From the NCBI GenBank assembly GCA_947503715.1, contig CANNER010000001.1:806001-870000 (forward strand): a stretch of DNA of 64,000 bases. The letters run 5' to 3'. Position numbers and translations under genes: made by a program. Positions 17,874 to 27,398 of this stretch are shown here, piece by piece; within the stretch, counting starts at the first letter, position 1, and each line of letters starts with the position of its first letter. The stretch is from an uncultured Caulobacterales bacterium. Its GTDB lineage: Bacteria > Pseudomonadota > Alphaproteobacteria > Caulobacterales > Maricaulaceae. Below the pieces are notes generated by a model. The model did no database searches and had not been told where the DNA came from. It saw only the letters and a program-made list of their open reading frames with translations.

Positions 17874-18846
17874 GCACGGTTTAATCCGAACGCATTTCGC
17901 GCCCCTTGCGGGGCCGGGGGGTTTACAACTCTTGGACGACGCGGCGCAGATGACGCCGCCCGCAGGACATGACCTAGTTCTAACGATGGACAGTTTTGTT
18001 GAGGGTGTCCATTTTCCGTCCGGTCATTATGGCGGTGACACGGCGGAACGTTTGATGCGGACGAATCTGTCTGATCTGGCCGCCAAAGGGGCCCGTCCTA
18101 TCGGATACCTTTTATCAGTGGCTTGGCCGAAATCCGTTGAGACAAAATGGATGGCGGGATTTGCCGTCGGGCTAAGGGATATTCAGCAGAGTTTTGATTT
18201 TCACCTTTTGGGAGGCGACACCGTCTCCACAGATGGCCCCATGGTCGTCTCCGCAACCCTCATTGGCGCAGTGCCGACGGGTGAAATGGTTCAGCGTAAC
18301 GGCGCTGCGGCCGGAGATGATATCTGGGTCACGGGATGTTTGGGCGATGCAAAACTGGGTTGCGACATTGCGCTCTCAAAAACCATCGCACCAAAACCCG
18401 CGGCGGATGATGCATGGGCGTTTGAGGCAGCATATTGGCGTCCGGATATTCATCTCTTCATACGCAAGGTATTACGTGAAAAGGCATCTGCGGCCGCAGA
18501 TGTCTCAGATGGTATCTTACGGGACGCAGGGCATATTTGTCGCGCCAGTCACGTCGCGATGAGCTTGAACTTTGACGCCTTGCCGCTCTCTAACGGCGCA
18601 GAGCTTTGGGCGGAGGAACAGGATGATGTCTTAAAAGCTAAACAGGCGCTTTTCGGGTTCGGCGATGATTACCAGATTCTGTTCACATCGGCACCTGAAC
18701 ACCGCCAAAGCTGGTTTGAGTCGGCACACAAAACTGGGTTGAAATTATCCCTCATCGGGAATGTCACATCAGGCGAGGGGGTTCGCTGTCTGGACGTGAA
18801 TGGTGAAGACATGGACTGGTCCGACAAAGGCTATACCCACTTTTAG
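17866..18846 (+). CDS. thiL: Thiamine-monophosphate kinase
   Basis: 326 residues from the ATG at 17866 (MDEHGLIRTHFAPLA), which overlaps the nusB stop by eight bases; an in-frame TTG at 17848 is less likely. It phosphorylates thiamine monophosphate to the diphosphate cofactor. The PurM-like N-domain carries LLDDAAQM and LTMDSFVEGVHF (the metal/ATP aspartates) and NLSDLAAKGARP. The C-domain has AADVSDGILRDAGH and FGFGDDYQILFT. It is the last gene of the rib-nusB-thiL run; bamE is convergent 12 bases away. Confidence 0.95.
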   Translation: MDEHGLIRTHFAPLAGPGGLQLLDDAAQMTPPAGHDLVLTMDSFVEGVHFPSGHYGGDTAERLMRTNLSDLAAKGARPIGYLLSVAWPKSVETKWMAGFAVGLRDIQQSFDFHLLGGDTVSTDGPMVVSATLIGAVPTGEMVQRNGAAAGDDIWVTGCLGDAKLGCDIALSKTIAPKPAADDAWAFEAAYWRPDIHLFIRKVLREKASAAADVSDGILRDAGHICRASHVAMSLNFDALPLSNGAELWAEEQDDVLKAKQALFGFGDDYQILFTSAPEHRQSWFESAHKTGLKLSLIGNVTSGEGVRCLDVNGEDMDWSDKGYTHF

Positions 18847-18858
18847 GACAGCAGAGGC

Positions 18859-19365
18859 CTATGGCCCGCCACCTCCGCCACCGCTTCCGCCGGGCGTGTT
18901 CTGATTGCCGCCACCAAGACGGTCTGTTGGCAACCGACCAATCGTTCCGAAGATTTGCTCGAGGACAGAGAGTTCGCGCCCACGTGTCGGGGTTTTGCGA
19001 TCAACGTAATTGACGGGAACGCCATCTTCCAACCCATATTCAGCGACTTTCATGACTTGCCCGTCGGCATTGAATTCAATCGCCGTAATAGTTCGGTCTT
19101 CCAATTGCGGGCGCAGATAGGCGTAACGCTGTCGGACAGAATTGATGTAATACCACGTGTCTTCTTCCAGCTCTTCGTCGAAGGTTGTCTTGACGGAAGG
19201 ATTGCCGAGCCGTGCGAGAACAGAGGTCTTCGTATCAGTATCCGGATTGACGGCCTGTGGCTTATCCGCCGTCGGAACATATCCATGCGTTCGAAGTATG
19301 GGGTTACACGCGGTCGACAGGGCGGCTGCGGCAATAAGACAGATGATTTTACTTGGCACGTTCAT
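18859..19365 (-). CDS. bamE: Outer membrane assembly lipoprotein BamE (SmpA/OmlA)
   Basis: 168 residues from the ATG at 19365 (MNVPSKIICLIAAAALSTAC); the frame continues upstream, but this start supplies the signal peptide with a lipidated Cys (lipobox slightly atypical, STAC). The BamE core follows: DTKTSVLARLGNPSVKTTF, EEDTWYYINSVRQRYAYLRP and ITAIEFNADGQVMKV. The C-terminus is a glycine-rich tail unlike the rest. It belongs to the BAM complex that inserts outer-membrane beta-barrels. It is divergent from the bc1 chaperone gene, a pairing conserved in alphaproteobacteria. Confidence 0.93.
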   Translation of the reverse strand: MNVPSKIICLIAAAALSTACNPILRTHGYVPTADKPQAVNPDTDTKTSVLARLGNPSVKTTFDEELEEDTWYYINSVRQRYAYLRPQLEDRTITAIEFNADGQVMKVAEYGLEDGVPVNYVDRKTPTRGRELSVLEQIFGTIGRLPTDRLGGGNQNTPGGSGGGGGGP

Positions 19366-19488
19366 GATGTTCACACGTAACTTAAACAATTGCGATTGAC
19401 CTAGCCCTCCACCATATGAAGGGCAAGACCACAACTGTGTGAAGATTTGGTCAGACTGACCAACGGCAAGGCCTTAAAAGGACGAATT

Positions 19489-20034
19489 ATGGGATTTTTA
19501 TCCAGCCTTTTTGGAAAAGAAGACGCTCTGACGCGGGACGCGCGTCGGCTTTATTCCAAACTCATGGCGCAATCGCGCTCGCCTTGGTTTTACGGCCCCG
19601 AACGTGTTGCGGACAGCTATGATGGCCGAATCGACGTGCTCACCTTGCATATTTCAGCCATTTTGACGGTTTTGAACACACATGGTGCGAATGGTGAGAA
19701 GCTGGGTCAGGCCCTGTTTGATGAAATGAAGGATGATTTTGAGATTGCCTTGCGGGAGGAGGGCTTATCCGATGCAAGCGTGAAGAAACGGATCACACCC
19801 ATGATCTCGCTCTTTTATGATCGTGTCCGCGGATATTCCGAAGTTCTTCACACCGGCGGGAGTCAAAGTGATTTGGAAACTGTTCTGCGCGAATCATTAG
19901 ACCCACAAAGCCAAGGCTTCGTGCCGGACCTCGCGGGTTATCTCATGACGTTTTACGCGCTGGTGAAACCACTTTCACTTGGCGAAATTGCGCTTGCAGA
20001 ACTCTCTTTTCCAGCGGCTGCGGAATCAAGCTAG
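19489..20034 (+). CDS. Ubiquinol-cytochrome c chaperone family protein (CBP3-like)
   Basis: 181 residues from the ATG at 19489, preceded by AAAAGGA. Homologues of mitochondrial Cbp3/UQCC1 assist assembly of cytochrome b in complex III. The recognisable region is SRSPWFYGPERVADSYDGRIDVLTLHISAIL (residues about 28-58, two blocks) and the helical MKDDFEIALREEGLSDASVKK. The position between bamE and plsX is conserved in alphaproteobacteria. A DUF177/YceD gene commonly sits between this gene and plsX but is absent here: only 58 bases separate them. Confidence 0.9.
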   Translation: MGFLSSLFGKEDALTRDARRLYSKLMAQSRSPWFYGPERVADSYDGRIDVLTLHISAILTVLNTHGANGEKLGQALFDEMKDDFEIALREEGLSDASVKKRITPMISLFYDRVRGYSEVLHTGGSQSDLETVLRESLDPQSQGFVPDLAGYLMTFYALVKPLSLGEIALAELSFPAAAESS

Positions 20035-20092
20035 ATAAAGCTGGGCTTGCTTAATCCTGCACCTTATACTGCGTCTCCAATGGGACGTTTTA

Positions 20093-21148
20093 ATGCTTGA
20101 TGGTTTGATCATATCAATTGATGCGATGGGCGGCGATTTTGCGCCGAAAAGCGTCATAGAAGGAATAGAATATTTCCTCACGCATCAGGGCGAGGGACGC
20201 CGCGCGCGATTCCTGCTTCATGGTGACGCTGAAAAACTCGCGCCACTCATGGAAAAAGCCCCGCGTACGCGGGAGCGTTCCGAGGTCTTTCACACGGATA
20301 AAGTCGTGGAGATGGAGGATAAACCATCTCAGGCCCTGCGGAAGGGCAAGGGTTCAAGCATGTGGAATGCCGTGGCGTCTGTGAAAGGCGGGCAGGCGGG
20401 CGTCGTCGTCTCTGCCGGAAATACCGGCGCATTCATGGCGATGTCGAAATTACAACTCCGCGCGAAACAAGGCGTCCAACGCCCGGCGCTCGCCGCGAGC
20501 TGGCCGAATATGTCCGGCAAGATGACCGTCGTTCTGGATGTGGGCGCAAATGTCGAATGTGACGCGTCGCAATTAACAGAATTTGCAGTCTTGGGTGAAG
20601 CCTATTTCCGCGCGATTTACGGCGTTGAAGCCCCTTCCGTCGGCCTGCTGAACGTTGGAACCGAAGAGGGTAAAGGCAATGCCGTCGTCAAAGTCGCACA
20701 TGAGCGTCTTGCGCAATCTCAACTCGGTCTGAATTATAAAGGCTTTGTCGAGGGCTACGATATCTCCAAAGGCGAAGTTGATGTGATTGTCACGGACGGA
20801 TTTACAGGGAATATTGCCCTGAAAACGGCAGAGGGCACAGCGAAACTCGTCGATAGTTTTGTCAAAAAAGCTTTGCTCGGAAATCTTTGGTCGAAATTTA
20901 CATCCGGTCTAAACGCCATGGCCCTTCGGGGTTTGCGACGCAGTTTGGACCCCAGGCGCGCCAATGGTGCGGTCTTTCTCGGACTGAATGGAATTGCCGT
21001 AAAAAGCCACGGCGGAACCGATAATGTGGGTTTTGCCAATGCCCTCAATATTGCGATTGGCTTGGCGGAAAGCGATTTCCAACAGGCTTTGGATTTGCGG
21101 CTCGACGCACTTCATGATGAAGATGACAATATAGGTTTTATCTCATGA
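20093..21148 (+). CDS. plsX: Phosphate acyltransferase PlsX
   Basis: 351 residues. It converts acyl-ACP to acyl-phosphate, the first step of the PlsX/PlsY phospholipid route. The N-terminal [17 protein letters not shown], the central [17 protein letters not shown] and [15 protein letters not shown], and the C-terminal [13 protein letters not shown] are diagnostic. It overlaps fabH by four bases, coupling phospholipid and fatty-acid initiation. Confidence 0.97.
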   Translation: MLDGLIISIDAMGGDFAPKSVIEGIEYFLTHQGEGRRARFLLHGDAEKLAPLMEKAPRTRERSEVFHTDKVVEMEDKPSQALRKGKGSSMWNAVASVKGGQAGVVVSAGNTGAFMAMSKLQLRAKQGVQRPALAASWPNMSGKMTVVLDVGANVECDASQLTEFAVLGEAYFRAIYGVEAPSVGLLNVGTEEGKGNAVVKVAHERLAQSQLGLNYKGFVEGYDISKGEVDVIVTDGFTGNIALKTAEGTAKLVDSFVKKALLGNLWSKFTSGLNAMALRGLRRSLDPRRANGAVFLGLNGIAVKSHGGTDNVGFANALNIAIGLAESDFQQALDLRLDALHDEDDNIGFIS

Positions 21149-22101
21149 GAGCTGTCATACGGGGCATTGGCAGCTATCTGCCGGAACACATCATGCACAA
21201 TGCCGAAATGGCTGAACGCGTTGAGACGTCCGATGAATGGATTCGCGAACGGACGGGTATTCATCAACGTCATATCGCGGCAGAAGGTCAATTCACATCC
21301 GACCTTGGATTTGAAGCCGCGAAAGCCGCACTTGCAGATGCGGATATGACGGCTGATGATCTGGACCTTATCATTGTGGCGACATCGACGCCGGACCTAA
21401 CCTTTCCCTCGACCGCGACAATTATTCAGGAAAAGCTCGGTATGAATCATGGCGCGGCCTTTGATATTCAGGCTGTCTGCTCCGGCTTTATCTACGGCAC
21501 CCATGTTGTGAACGCGCTTTTGCGATCCGGCGGGGCAAAACGGGCGCTTCTGATCGGGGCAGAGACATTTTCCCGTATTCTCGATTGGGAAGACCGCGGA
21601 ACCTGCGTCTTGTTCGGTGACGGGGCAGGGGCGATTGTTGTGGAAGCTGTTGAGGATACAAAAGACGGCATCCTCCATACATTCATCCGCTCTGACGGGC
21701 GTCATCGCGATATGCTCTACGTGGATGGCGGGCCGTCCCGCACGCAGACCGTTGGGCATTTACGCATGCTCGGCAACCAAGTCTTTAAACATGCGGTGAC
21801 GGACATATCCCAGGTTATGCGCGATTGTGCGGAACAGGCGGGCGTGGAGATCGCAGATATAGACTGGTTCGTGCCGCATCAGGCAAACCAACGAATTCTC
21901 AATGCGGTCGCTAAAAAACTGAAACTCCGCCCGGGGCAGGTGGTGTCGACCGTCGCGCAACATGCGAACACGTCTGCGGCCTCCGTTCCGCTTGCCATGA
22001 ATGCAGCCGTGAAGGACGGTCGTATTAAGCGCGGCGATTTTGTGATGCTGGAAGCCTTTGGCGGGGGCTTCACTTGGGGCGCTGCCTTGCTGCGCTATTA
22101 A
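21145..22101 (+). CDS. fabH: 3-oxoacyl-ACP synthase III (KAS III)
   Basis: 318 residues. It starts fatty-acid elongation by condensing acetyl-CoA with malonyl-ACP. The catalytic triad is complete: Cys in [13 protein letters not shown], His in [12 protein letters not shown] and Asn in [13 protein letters not shown]. The C-terminal [14 protein letters not shown] is typical. It is translationally coupled to plsX (ATGA overlap). Confidence 0.97.
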   Translation: MRAVIRGIGSYLPEHIMHNAEMAERVETSDEWIRERTGIHQRHIAAEGQFTSDLGFEAAKAALADADMTADDLDLIIVATSTPDLTFPSTATIIQEKLGMNHGAAFDIQAVCSGFIYGTHVVNALLRSGGAKRALLIGAETFSRILDWEDRGTCVLFGDGAGAIVVEAVEDTKDGILHTFIRSDGRHRDMLYVDGGPSRTQTVGHLRMLGNQVFKHAVTDISQVMRDCAEQAGVEIADIDWFVPHQANQRILNAVAKKLKLRPGQVVSTVAQHANTSAASVPLAMNAAVKDGRIKRGDFVMLEAFGGGFTWGAALLRY

Positions 22102-22180
22102 TGTGCAGGGGGTTATATTTTTTGACTTTTTCCAAAGTCTTAGCTTGCTTTGACCCACTCACTTTTGCTTTAAGGTCGCT

Positions 22181-22498
22181 ATGCCGGCTCCGTCTGACAG
22201 CTCCCAAACCGTAACTCGCCAGGATCTGGCGGAAGCGGTTTATCGTGAAATCGGACTTTCGCGCACTGAAAGCTCGGCTCTCGTTGAATCCGTCATCGAT
22301 CATATTGCGGGCTCTTTGGAAAAAGGTGAGCATGTCAAACTCGCAGGTTTTGGAACATTTTCCCTTCGCGATAAGAAAGAACGCATAGGCCGCAACCCGA
22401 AAACGGGTGAGGAAGTACCTATCACATCACGCCGCGTTTTGGTCTTCAAGCCGTCGCAAGTCCTACGCGAACGCGTCGATTCGGCATTATCCACCTAA
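22181..22498 (+). CDS. ihfA: Integration host factor subunit alpha
   Basis: 105 residues. DNA-bending nucleoid protein, partner of IhfB. The HU/IHF fold is complete: [20 protein letters not shown] at the N-terminus, then [20 protein letters not shown] and the beta-arm tip [19 protein letters not shown], whose [11 protein letters not shown] form marks IHF-alpha rather than HU. The 79-base gap from fabH includes the small hairpin GACTTT-TTCC-AAAGTC. Confidence 0.96.
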   Translation: MPAPSDSSQTVTRQDLAEAVYREIGLSRTESSALVESVIDHIAGSLEKGEHVKLAGFGTFSLRDKKERIGRNPKTGEEVPITSRRVLVFKPSQVLRERVDSALST

Positions 22499-22556
22499 TT
22501 GTGTTAGCCTTAAAATCGAAGCCGACCCGATTCGGCGCTATTCGATATGGGCAAGC

Positions 22557-23129
22557 ATGAGCCAGACTAAAACAGCGGCAAAAACCACACGGGCCTTTCG
22601 AACGATAAGTGAGGCCGGAGACGAGTTGGGGCTGCAACCTCACGTCCTGCGGTTTTGGGAATCAAAGTTTTCGCAAATTAAACCGATCAAACGCGGTGGC
22701 GGAAGGCGTTTCTATCGCCCCGACGATATTGAGTTTTTGCGCGGGATAAAAACACTCCTTCATGATGAGAAACATCCCATCAAAGATGTTCAAAAGCTCA
22801 TTCAGAAAAAAGGGGCGGCTCGTATCGCAGAGCTAGGGCGGTCTGTTGAGAAAGCTGCGCGGGAGCGTCCTGTTGCGGATACGGATTTATTGCCGGACCG
22901 GATCAAGTCGGTAGAGTCCGTTATTCAAACGCAACCGAGAGCGACGACACCAATTGCTAAACCCGAAATTGTTACAGCCGTCGTTCAATCCATACCGACG
23001 GCTCCGGCGCCTCAACCTACACCACCACCTGCGTCTGTCGATAAATCCGGATTGCAAGACGCGCTGGCCCAACTCGAGTCCCTTAAATCAAAATGGGGCG
23101 CATTCCGCGACGGACCTGACGAAGCCTAA
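22557..23129 (+). CDS. MerR-family transcriptional regulator
   Basis: 190 residues from the ATG at 22557; longer in-frame starts overlap ihfA and are rejected. The winged helix-turn-helix (about 18-85) reads [20 protein letters not shown] and [20 protein letters not shown], classic for MerR. It is followed by a coiled region and a proline/alanine-rich linker ending in a short helix. There is no metal-binding cysteine pattern. Genes of this type directly follow ihfA in most alphaproteobacteria; their targets are not known to me. Confidence 0.9.
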   Translation: MSQTKTAAKTTRAFRTISEAGDELGLQPHVLRFWESKFSQIKPIKRGGGRRFYRPDDIEFLRGIKTLLHDEKHPIKDVQKLIQKKGAARIAELGRSVEKAARERPVADTDLLPDRIKSVESVIQTQPRATTPIAKPEIVTAVVQSIPTAPAPQPTPPPASVDKSGLQDALAQLESLKSKWGAFRDGPDEA

Positions 23130-23147
23130 AATCCCTTACATCCCGTC

Positions 23148-23176
23148 TTGCGAAACTCGCATTAGGCTTCTATAGC
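23148..23176 (+). promoter_or_regulatory. Likely sigma-70 type promoter of tRNA-Pro(GGG)
   Basis: TTGCGA and TATAGC are separated by 17 bases and end about 20 bases before the tRNA, which fits a housekeeping promoter for a short tRNA leader. Confidence 0.5.
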
Positions 23177-23196
23177 CCGCGCCTAGAGATGGACGG

Positions 23197-23273
23197 CGGA
23201 GTATGGCGCAGTCCGGTAGCGCACACGCCTGGGGGGCGTGGGGTCGCAGGTTCGAATCCTGCTACTCCGACCA
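23197..23273 (+). tRNA. tRNA-Pro (anticodon GGG)
   Basis: 77 bases. A complete cloverleaf can be folded: acceptor CGGAGTA/TACTCCG, anticodon arm CACGC-CTGGGGG-GCGTG with anticodon GGG, and the T arm with GTTCGAATC. The 3' CCA is encoded. It stands between merR and the Anbu cassette. Confidence 0.96.
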
Positions 23274-23399
23274 TCTCTTCTCTCCCGAACGCTCAAGCCA
23301 TGTCCAAATTCTGTGCTGGAATAGAATAAGTTAGACGAATGTCTTCAAGCCCTTGAAGTGCCTCCCTATCCCCGCTTCTATGGATGCTGGAGGTATCTT

Positions 23400-24815
23400 T
23401 TGAAATTCTATGATGAAATGTTTGCCGATGAGGCTGTCCCGCACGAGGCTTATGAGCGGTATTATAAATGGTATGCCGCGCAAAACTCGAAGAGCTTGCA
23501 AAAGAAAATGCGGGAAGCGGAAGCCGTATTCCGGCGAACCGGTATTACATTCAACGTATATGGCAAGAAAGACGCCGAGGAGCGCCTGATACCCTTCGAT
23601 ATCATTCCCCGTATCATCGCGGCCGATGAATGGGACGAACTGACCAAGGGAATCGAGCAGCGCGTCGAAGCGCTCAATCTCTTCCTTCACGATATCTATC
23701 ACGAACAGAACGTCATCAAAGACGGCATTCTGCCTGCTAATCTTGTCGCAAATAATGAAGCCTTTTTGCAGAAAATGATCGGTGTGAAACCGCCGGGTGG
23801 AATTTACACCCACATTGTCGGCGTCGATCTGGTGCGGACGGCCAAGAACGAGTTTTATGTTCTGGAGGATAATGCGCGGACGCCATCCGGCGTTTCCTAT
23901 ATGTTGGAAAACCGCGAGACGATGCTCAAAATGTTTCCGGATGTTTTCGCCGAAAACCGCGTCAGGCGCGTCAGCGATTATCCGCATATCCTGCGCAAAT
24001 CTTTATCCAGCTGCGCGCCTGATGCCTGTACGGGTAAGCCGACGCTCGCCGTCCTGACACCCGGCATCCATAACTCCGCCTATTTTGAACACGCTTTTCT
24101 GGCTGATCAAATGGGCGCGGAACTGGTCGAGGGTCATGATCTGAAGATCGAGAATGGCCGCGTCTGCATGCGCACCACGCGGGGTTATGACCCGATTGAT
24201 GTGATTTACCGCCGTGTCGATGATGAATATCTGGACCCGCTCAATTTCAATCCTGACTCCATGCTCGGTGTGCCGGGTATTTTCGATATCTACCGGTCAG
24301 GCGGCATTACGATTGCCAATGCACCGGGGGCAGGGATCGCCGATGACAAGGCCATCTATTCCTACATGCCGGATATCGTAAAATATTACACGGGCAAGGA
24401 AGCACTGCTCAAAAATGTCGAGACATGGCGCTGTTCAGAACCGGATTCGCTCACTTATGTATTGGATAATCTCCATGATTTGGTTGTAAAGGAAGTCCAC
24501 GGCTCCGGCGGATATGGCATGTTGATCGGCCCGGCCGCTAGCAAGAAAGAGCTGGCGGATTTCCGCGCGAAACTGATCGATAATCCTGCCAAATATATTG
24601 CGCAGCCAACACTCGCGCTTTCGACAACGCCCGTCTTTGTGAAGTCAGGGCTTTCCCCGCGCCATGTTGATCTCCGGCCCTACGTCCTCGTCGGGGCGAA
24701 TGGCGTGAATATTACGCCCGGCGGGCTGACACGTGTCGCGATGGAGAAGGGGTCACTCGTCGTGAATTCAAGTCAGGGGGGCGGAACCAAGGACACCTGG
24801 GTTCTGGAGGCGTAG
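23400..24815 (+). CDS. Circularly permuted ATP-grasp protein (COG2308/DUF404-DUF407 type)
   Basis: 471 residues from TTG at 23400, chosen because a strong GGAGG lies six bases upstream and the resulting MKFYDEMF matches typical family starts; a GTG at 23358 would add 14 residues. Family blocks are FDIIPRIIAADEWDELTKGI, DNARTPSGVSYMLENR, VIYRRVDDEYLDPLNF and VKEVHGSGGYGML. Members are predicted peptide ligases (ATP-dependent carboxylate-amine ligases); no reaction has been assigned with certainty. It is the first gene of a tight cassette with an alpha-E protein, a transglutaminase and Anbu, an association noted in comparative genomics of ATP-grasp amidoligases. Confidence 0.9.
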   Translation: MKFYDEMFADEAVPHEAYERYYKWYAAQNSKSLQKKMREAEAVFRRTGITFNVYGKKDAEERLIPFDIIPRIIAADEWDELTKGIEQRVEALNLFLHDIYHEQNVIKDGILPANLVANNEAFLQKMIGVKPPGGIYTHIVGVDLVRTAKNEFYVLEDNARTPSGVSYMLENRETMLKMFPDVFAENRVRRVSDYPHILRKSLSSCAPDACTGKPTLAVLTPGIHNSAYFEHAFLADQMGAELVEGHDLKIENGRVCMRTTRGYDPIDVIYRRVDDEYLDPLNFNPDSMLGVPGIFDIYRSGGITIANAPGAGIADDKAIYSYMPDIVKYYTGKEALLKNVETWRCSEPDSLTYVLDNLHDLVVKEVHGSGGYGMLIGPAASKKELADFRAKLIDNPAKYIAQPTLALSTTPVFVKSGLSPRHVDLRPYVLVGANGVNITPGGLTRVAMEKGSLVVNSSQGGGTKDTWVLEA

Positions 24816-24818
24816 GAT

Positions 24819-25763
24819 ATGTTAGGAAAAACAGCCGGCAGCCTCTTCTGGATGTTCCGCTATCTCGAGCGGAGCAAAAACCTTGCCCGTCTCATAGACG
24901 CGGCCTTCCGGATTACGCTGACCCAATCGCAATCCGCCAATTCCGAATGGGCCTCCGTCATCGCGACGACGGGTGCGCAGCAACGCTATGAGGCGGCACA
25001 TGACGAGGATTATGAGAGCGGCAAAGTCATCGACTTCCTGCTGCGGGATTCTGACAATCCGTCCAGCGTGATCTCGGTCATGAAATCCGCCCGTAACAAT
25101 GCCCGCGCCAGCCGCACGGCCCTCACGCGCGACGTCTGGGAGGCCGTGAATGAATCCTGGATCATGCTCTCCGATATTTTGAAAGCCCCCATCGAAAAGA
25201 AGAACCTGCCCGATGTCCTTGGCCTCATCCGACGACAGAGTACACAGGTGCAGGGCGCGCTGCACGGTACGATGCTACGCAATGATATCTATGACTTCGC
25301 GCGACTGGGGACTTTCGTCGAGCGCGCGGATAATACGGCCCGCATTCTGGATGTGAAATATTACATCTTGCTGCCCGCTGTGACCGATGTCGGCAGTCCG
25401 TTGGATAATCAGCAATGGGAAACCATTCTCAGGTCTGTGTCTGCGGAACAATCCTATCGGTGGCATCACCGCGACGAGATTACGCCAAAGGGCATCGCGC
25501 ATTTCCTCATCCTCGATAAATGCCTGCCGCAATCTCTCGTGTTCAGCGTCAGCGAGCTTGTCTCAACCCTTGGATATCTCGACCGCGAATATGACCAGAC
25601 CTCCGATGCCAGTGTCCTCGCATCCGGATTTCTGGCCGATTTGAAAAGCACGACGGTTGAAGACATTTTCGAAACCGGTTTGCATGAGTTCATCGCAAAG
25701 TTTCTATCTAAAAACGGAGACTTGGCCGCGCAGATCGAACGCGACTTCAAGTTCGTGGCGTAG
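24819..25763 (+). CDS. Alpha-E domain protein (DUF403)
   Basis: 314 residues, essentially all helical. The N-terminus MLGKTAGSLFWMFRYLERSK and the internal LGTFVERADNTARILDVKYY are the DUF403/alpha-E signatures. The function is unknown; in comparative studies it always accompanies the permuted ATP-grasp protein and is thought to work with it. It starts three bases after the ATP-grasp stop, with GGAGG overlapping that gene's end, so the two are translationally linked. Confidence 0.93.
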   Translation: MLGKTAGSLFWMFRYLERSKNLARLIDAAFRITLTQSQSANSEWASVIATTGAQQRYEAAHDEDYESGKVIDFLLRDSDNPSSVISVMKSARNNARASRTALTRDVWEAVNESWIMLSDILKAPIEKKNLPDVLGLIRRQSTQVQGALHGTMLRNDIYDFARLGTFVERADNTARILDVKYYILLPAVTDVGSPLDNQQWETILRSVSAEQSYRWHHRDEITPKGIAHFLILDKCLPQSLVFSVSELVSTLGYLDREYDQTSDASVLASGFLADLKSTTVEDIFETGLHEFIAKFLSKNGDLAAQIERDFKFVA

Positions 25764-25766
25764 CGC

Positions 25767-26567
25767 GTGAGATTGAACGTCTCACACCGAACGGAATATA
25801 ATTTCGACACGCCACCCGCTTATGGCCTTCAGCAGATAAGGTTGTCACCGAAATCAGGCGTGGGACAGACCGTTCTGGACTGGTATCTGGAGATTGAAGG
25901 GGCCGAGATTCAGGCGGGGTTCGAGGATGAACATGGCAATACGACCAAACTGGTCAGTCTGGATCCATCGTCGAATAAGCTCGTCATATCCTCCAGAGGC
26001 TTGATCGATGTCGGGGAGGGAGCGTCTGTCTCCCAGTCTCATAAAGGCAGATCTCCGCTCTGGCTCTATTTACGCGAAACGCCCCTGACGCGGAGCGGTG
26101 AGAAAATCGAAAATCTGGCGCATACCATAAACGGGTCCAATGACGTCTCGCACTTCCACGCGCTCTCGGCGGATATTCTCGGCTCCGTCACCTATGTGAC
26201 GGGTATGACAGGCGCGTCCACAACGGCGGAAGATGCCATGACGCTCGGGCAGGGTGTGTGTCAGGACCACGCCCATATCTTTATCTCCGCCTGCCGACGG
26301 GCGGGGCATCCCGCGCGCTACATTAGCGGGTATTTGCATATGGACGATCGCGTGGATCAGGACGCCATGCATGCCTGGGCGGAGGTCTGGATAGAGGATC
26401 TCGGCTGGACAGGCTTTGATATCTCCAACGGCATATCGCCGGATAATCGTTATGTGCGACTGGCCGTGGGGCTTGATTATAATCAGGCCGCGCCTATTTC
26501 CGGCCTGACGATTGGCGGCGCTGGCGAATCGATGAAAGTCGACATTCAAGTCCAGCAGCAACAATAA
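25767..26567 (+). CDS. Transglutaminase-like cysteine peptidase family protein
   Basis: 266 residues from GTG at 25767, three bases after the alpha-E stop. The N-terminal ~80 residues are the beta-rich bacterial transglutaminase N-domain (RLNVSHRTEYNFDTPPAYG). The core carries a full Cys-His-Asp triad: Cys in TLGQGVCQDHAHIF, His in DAMHAWAEVWIED and Asp in GWTGFDISNG. It may act as an amidase/peptidase or cross-linker on the product of the ATP-grasp ligase (inference). No signal peptide is seen, so it is probably cytoplasmic. Confidence 0.93.
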   Translation: MRLNVSHRTEYNFDTPPAYGLQQIRLSPKSGVGQTVLDWYLEIEGAEIQAGFEDEHGNTTKLVSLDPSSNKLVISSRGLIDVGEGASVSQSHKGRSPLWLYLRETPLTRSGEKIENLAHTINGSNDVSHFHALSADILGSVTYVTGMTGASTTAEDAMTLGQGVCQDHAHIFISACRRAGHPARYISGYLHMDDRVDQDAMHAWAEVWIEDLGWTGFDISNGISPDNRYVRLAVGLDYNQAAPISGLTIGGAGESMKVDIQVQQQQ

Positions 26568-26598
26568 TCCGCCCGCAAACTGAAAAGATAAGAGCCGA

Positions 26599-27333
26599 AT
26601 GACCTATTGCGTGGGTATGACCCTCAATTCCGGTATCGTTTTCATGTCCGATACCCGCACAAATGCGGGCGTCGATGATATTGCGTCCGTGAAGAAGATG
26701 CACACATGGACGGTCGATGGAGACCGCGTCATTACAATCATGACGGCGGGCAACCTTGCAACGACCCAGTCTTTGATCAGCCTGCTCTCCGAGCGGTCCG
26801 TCAAGCCGAAGAAGCGCGATCCCTCGATCCTCAAAGCCCCGACCATGTTTCAGGTCGCGCGTCTGGTCGGGGATACCTTGCGCGAAGTTATCCAATCCAA
26901 TGCGGGAAGCGGGCAGGAGGCCAGTTCCGCCTTTAACGCGACGGTCATTGTGGGCGGACAGATTAAAGGCATGACGCCGCGCCTCTTCCTCGTCTATCCC
27001 GAAGGGAATTTTATTGAGGCCAGTGCGGATAATCCGTTTTTCCAAATTGGCGAAAACAAATATGGCAAGCCGATCCTCGTGCGGGCCTATGATCCGGAAA
27101 TGAGCCACAAGGCAGCGATGAAACTGCTGCTCGTATCCTTTGATTCAACTATAAAAGCCAACTTGTCTGTCGGCCTGCCGTTGGATTATCAGATTTACGA
27201 AACTGACAGTTTCAAACTGGAAAAGCAGGGGCGCATTGAAGCCGACGATCCCTATTTCCTTCAGGTGTCCAATGGGTGGGGCGACGCGCTGAAAGAGGCT
27301 TTCCTAGAATTGCCCGAATTTTCATTCGATTAG
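26599..27333 (+). CDS. Proteasome-type peptidase Anbu (ancestral beta subunit)
   Basis: 244 residues. Residue 2 is Thr (MTYCVGMTLNSGIVFMSDTR), which becomes the N-terminal nucleophile once Met is removed; Asp18 and Lys32/33 (SVKKMHTW) then fall near proteasome positions Asp17 and Lys33, so the catalytic set looks intact. There is no propeptide. The sequence belongs to the COG3484 group (Anbu), related to HslV and proteasome beta subunits. Cellular substrates are not known. It follows the transglutaminase by 31 bases, with AAGAT-AAGAG upstream. No unfoldase gene such as hslU is adjacent. Confidence 0.93.
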   Translation: MTYCVGMTLNSGIVFMSDTRTNAGVDDIASVKKMHTWTVDGDRVITIMTAGNLATTQSLISLLSERSVKPKKRDPSILKAPTMFQVARLVGDTLREVIQSNAGSGQEASSAFNATVIVGGQIKGMTPRLFLVYPEGNFIEASADNPFFQIGENKYGKPILVRAYDPEMSHKAAMKLLLVSFDSTIKANLSVGLPLDYQIYETDSFKLEKQGRIEADDPYFLQVSNGWGDALKEAFLELPEFSFD

Positions 27334-27398
27334 CCAATATTCGCGTGATGATGAAATGACGCGTCGACTCTCTGAAATAAGACATTATATGAGCGCCC

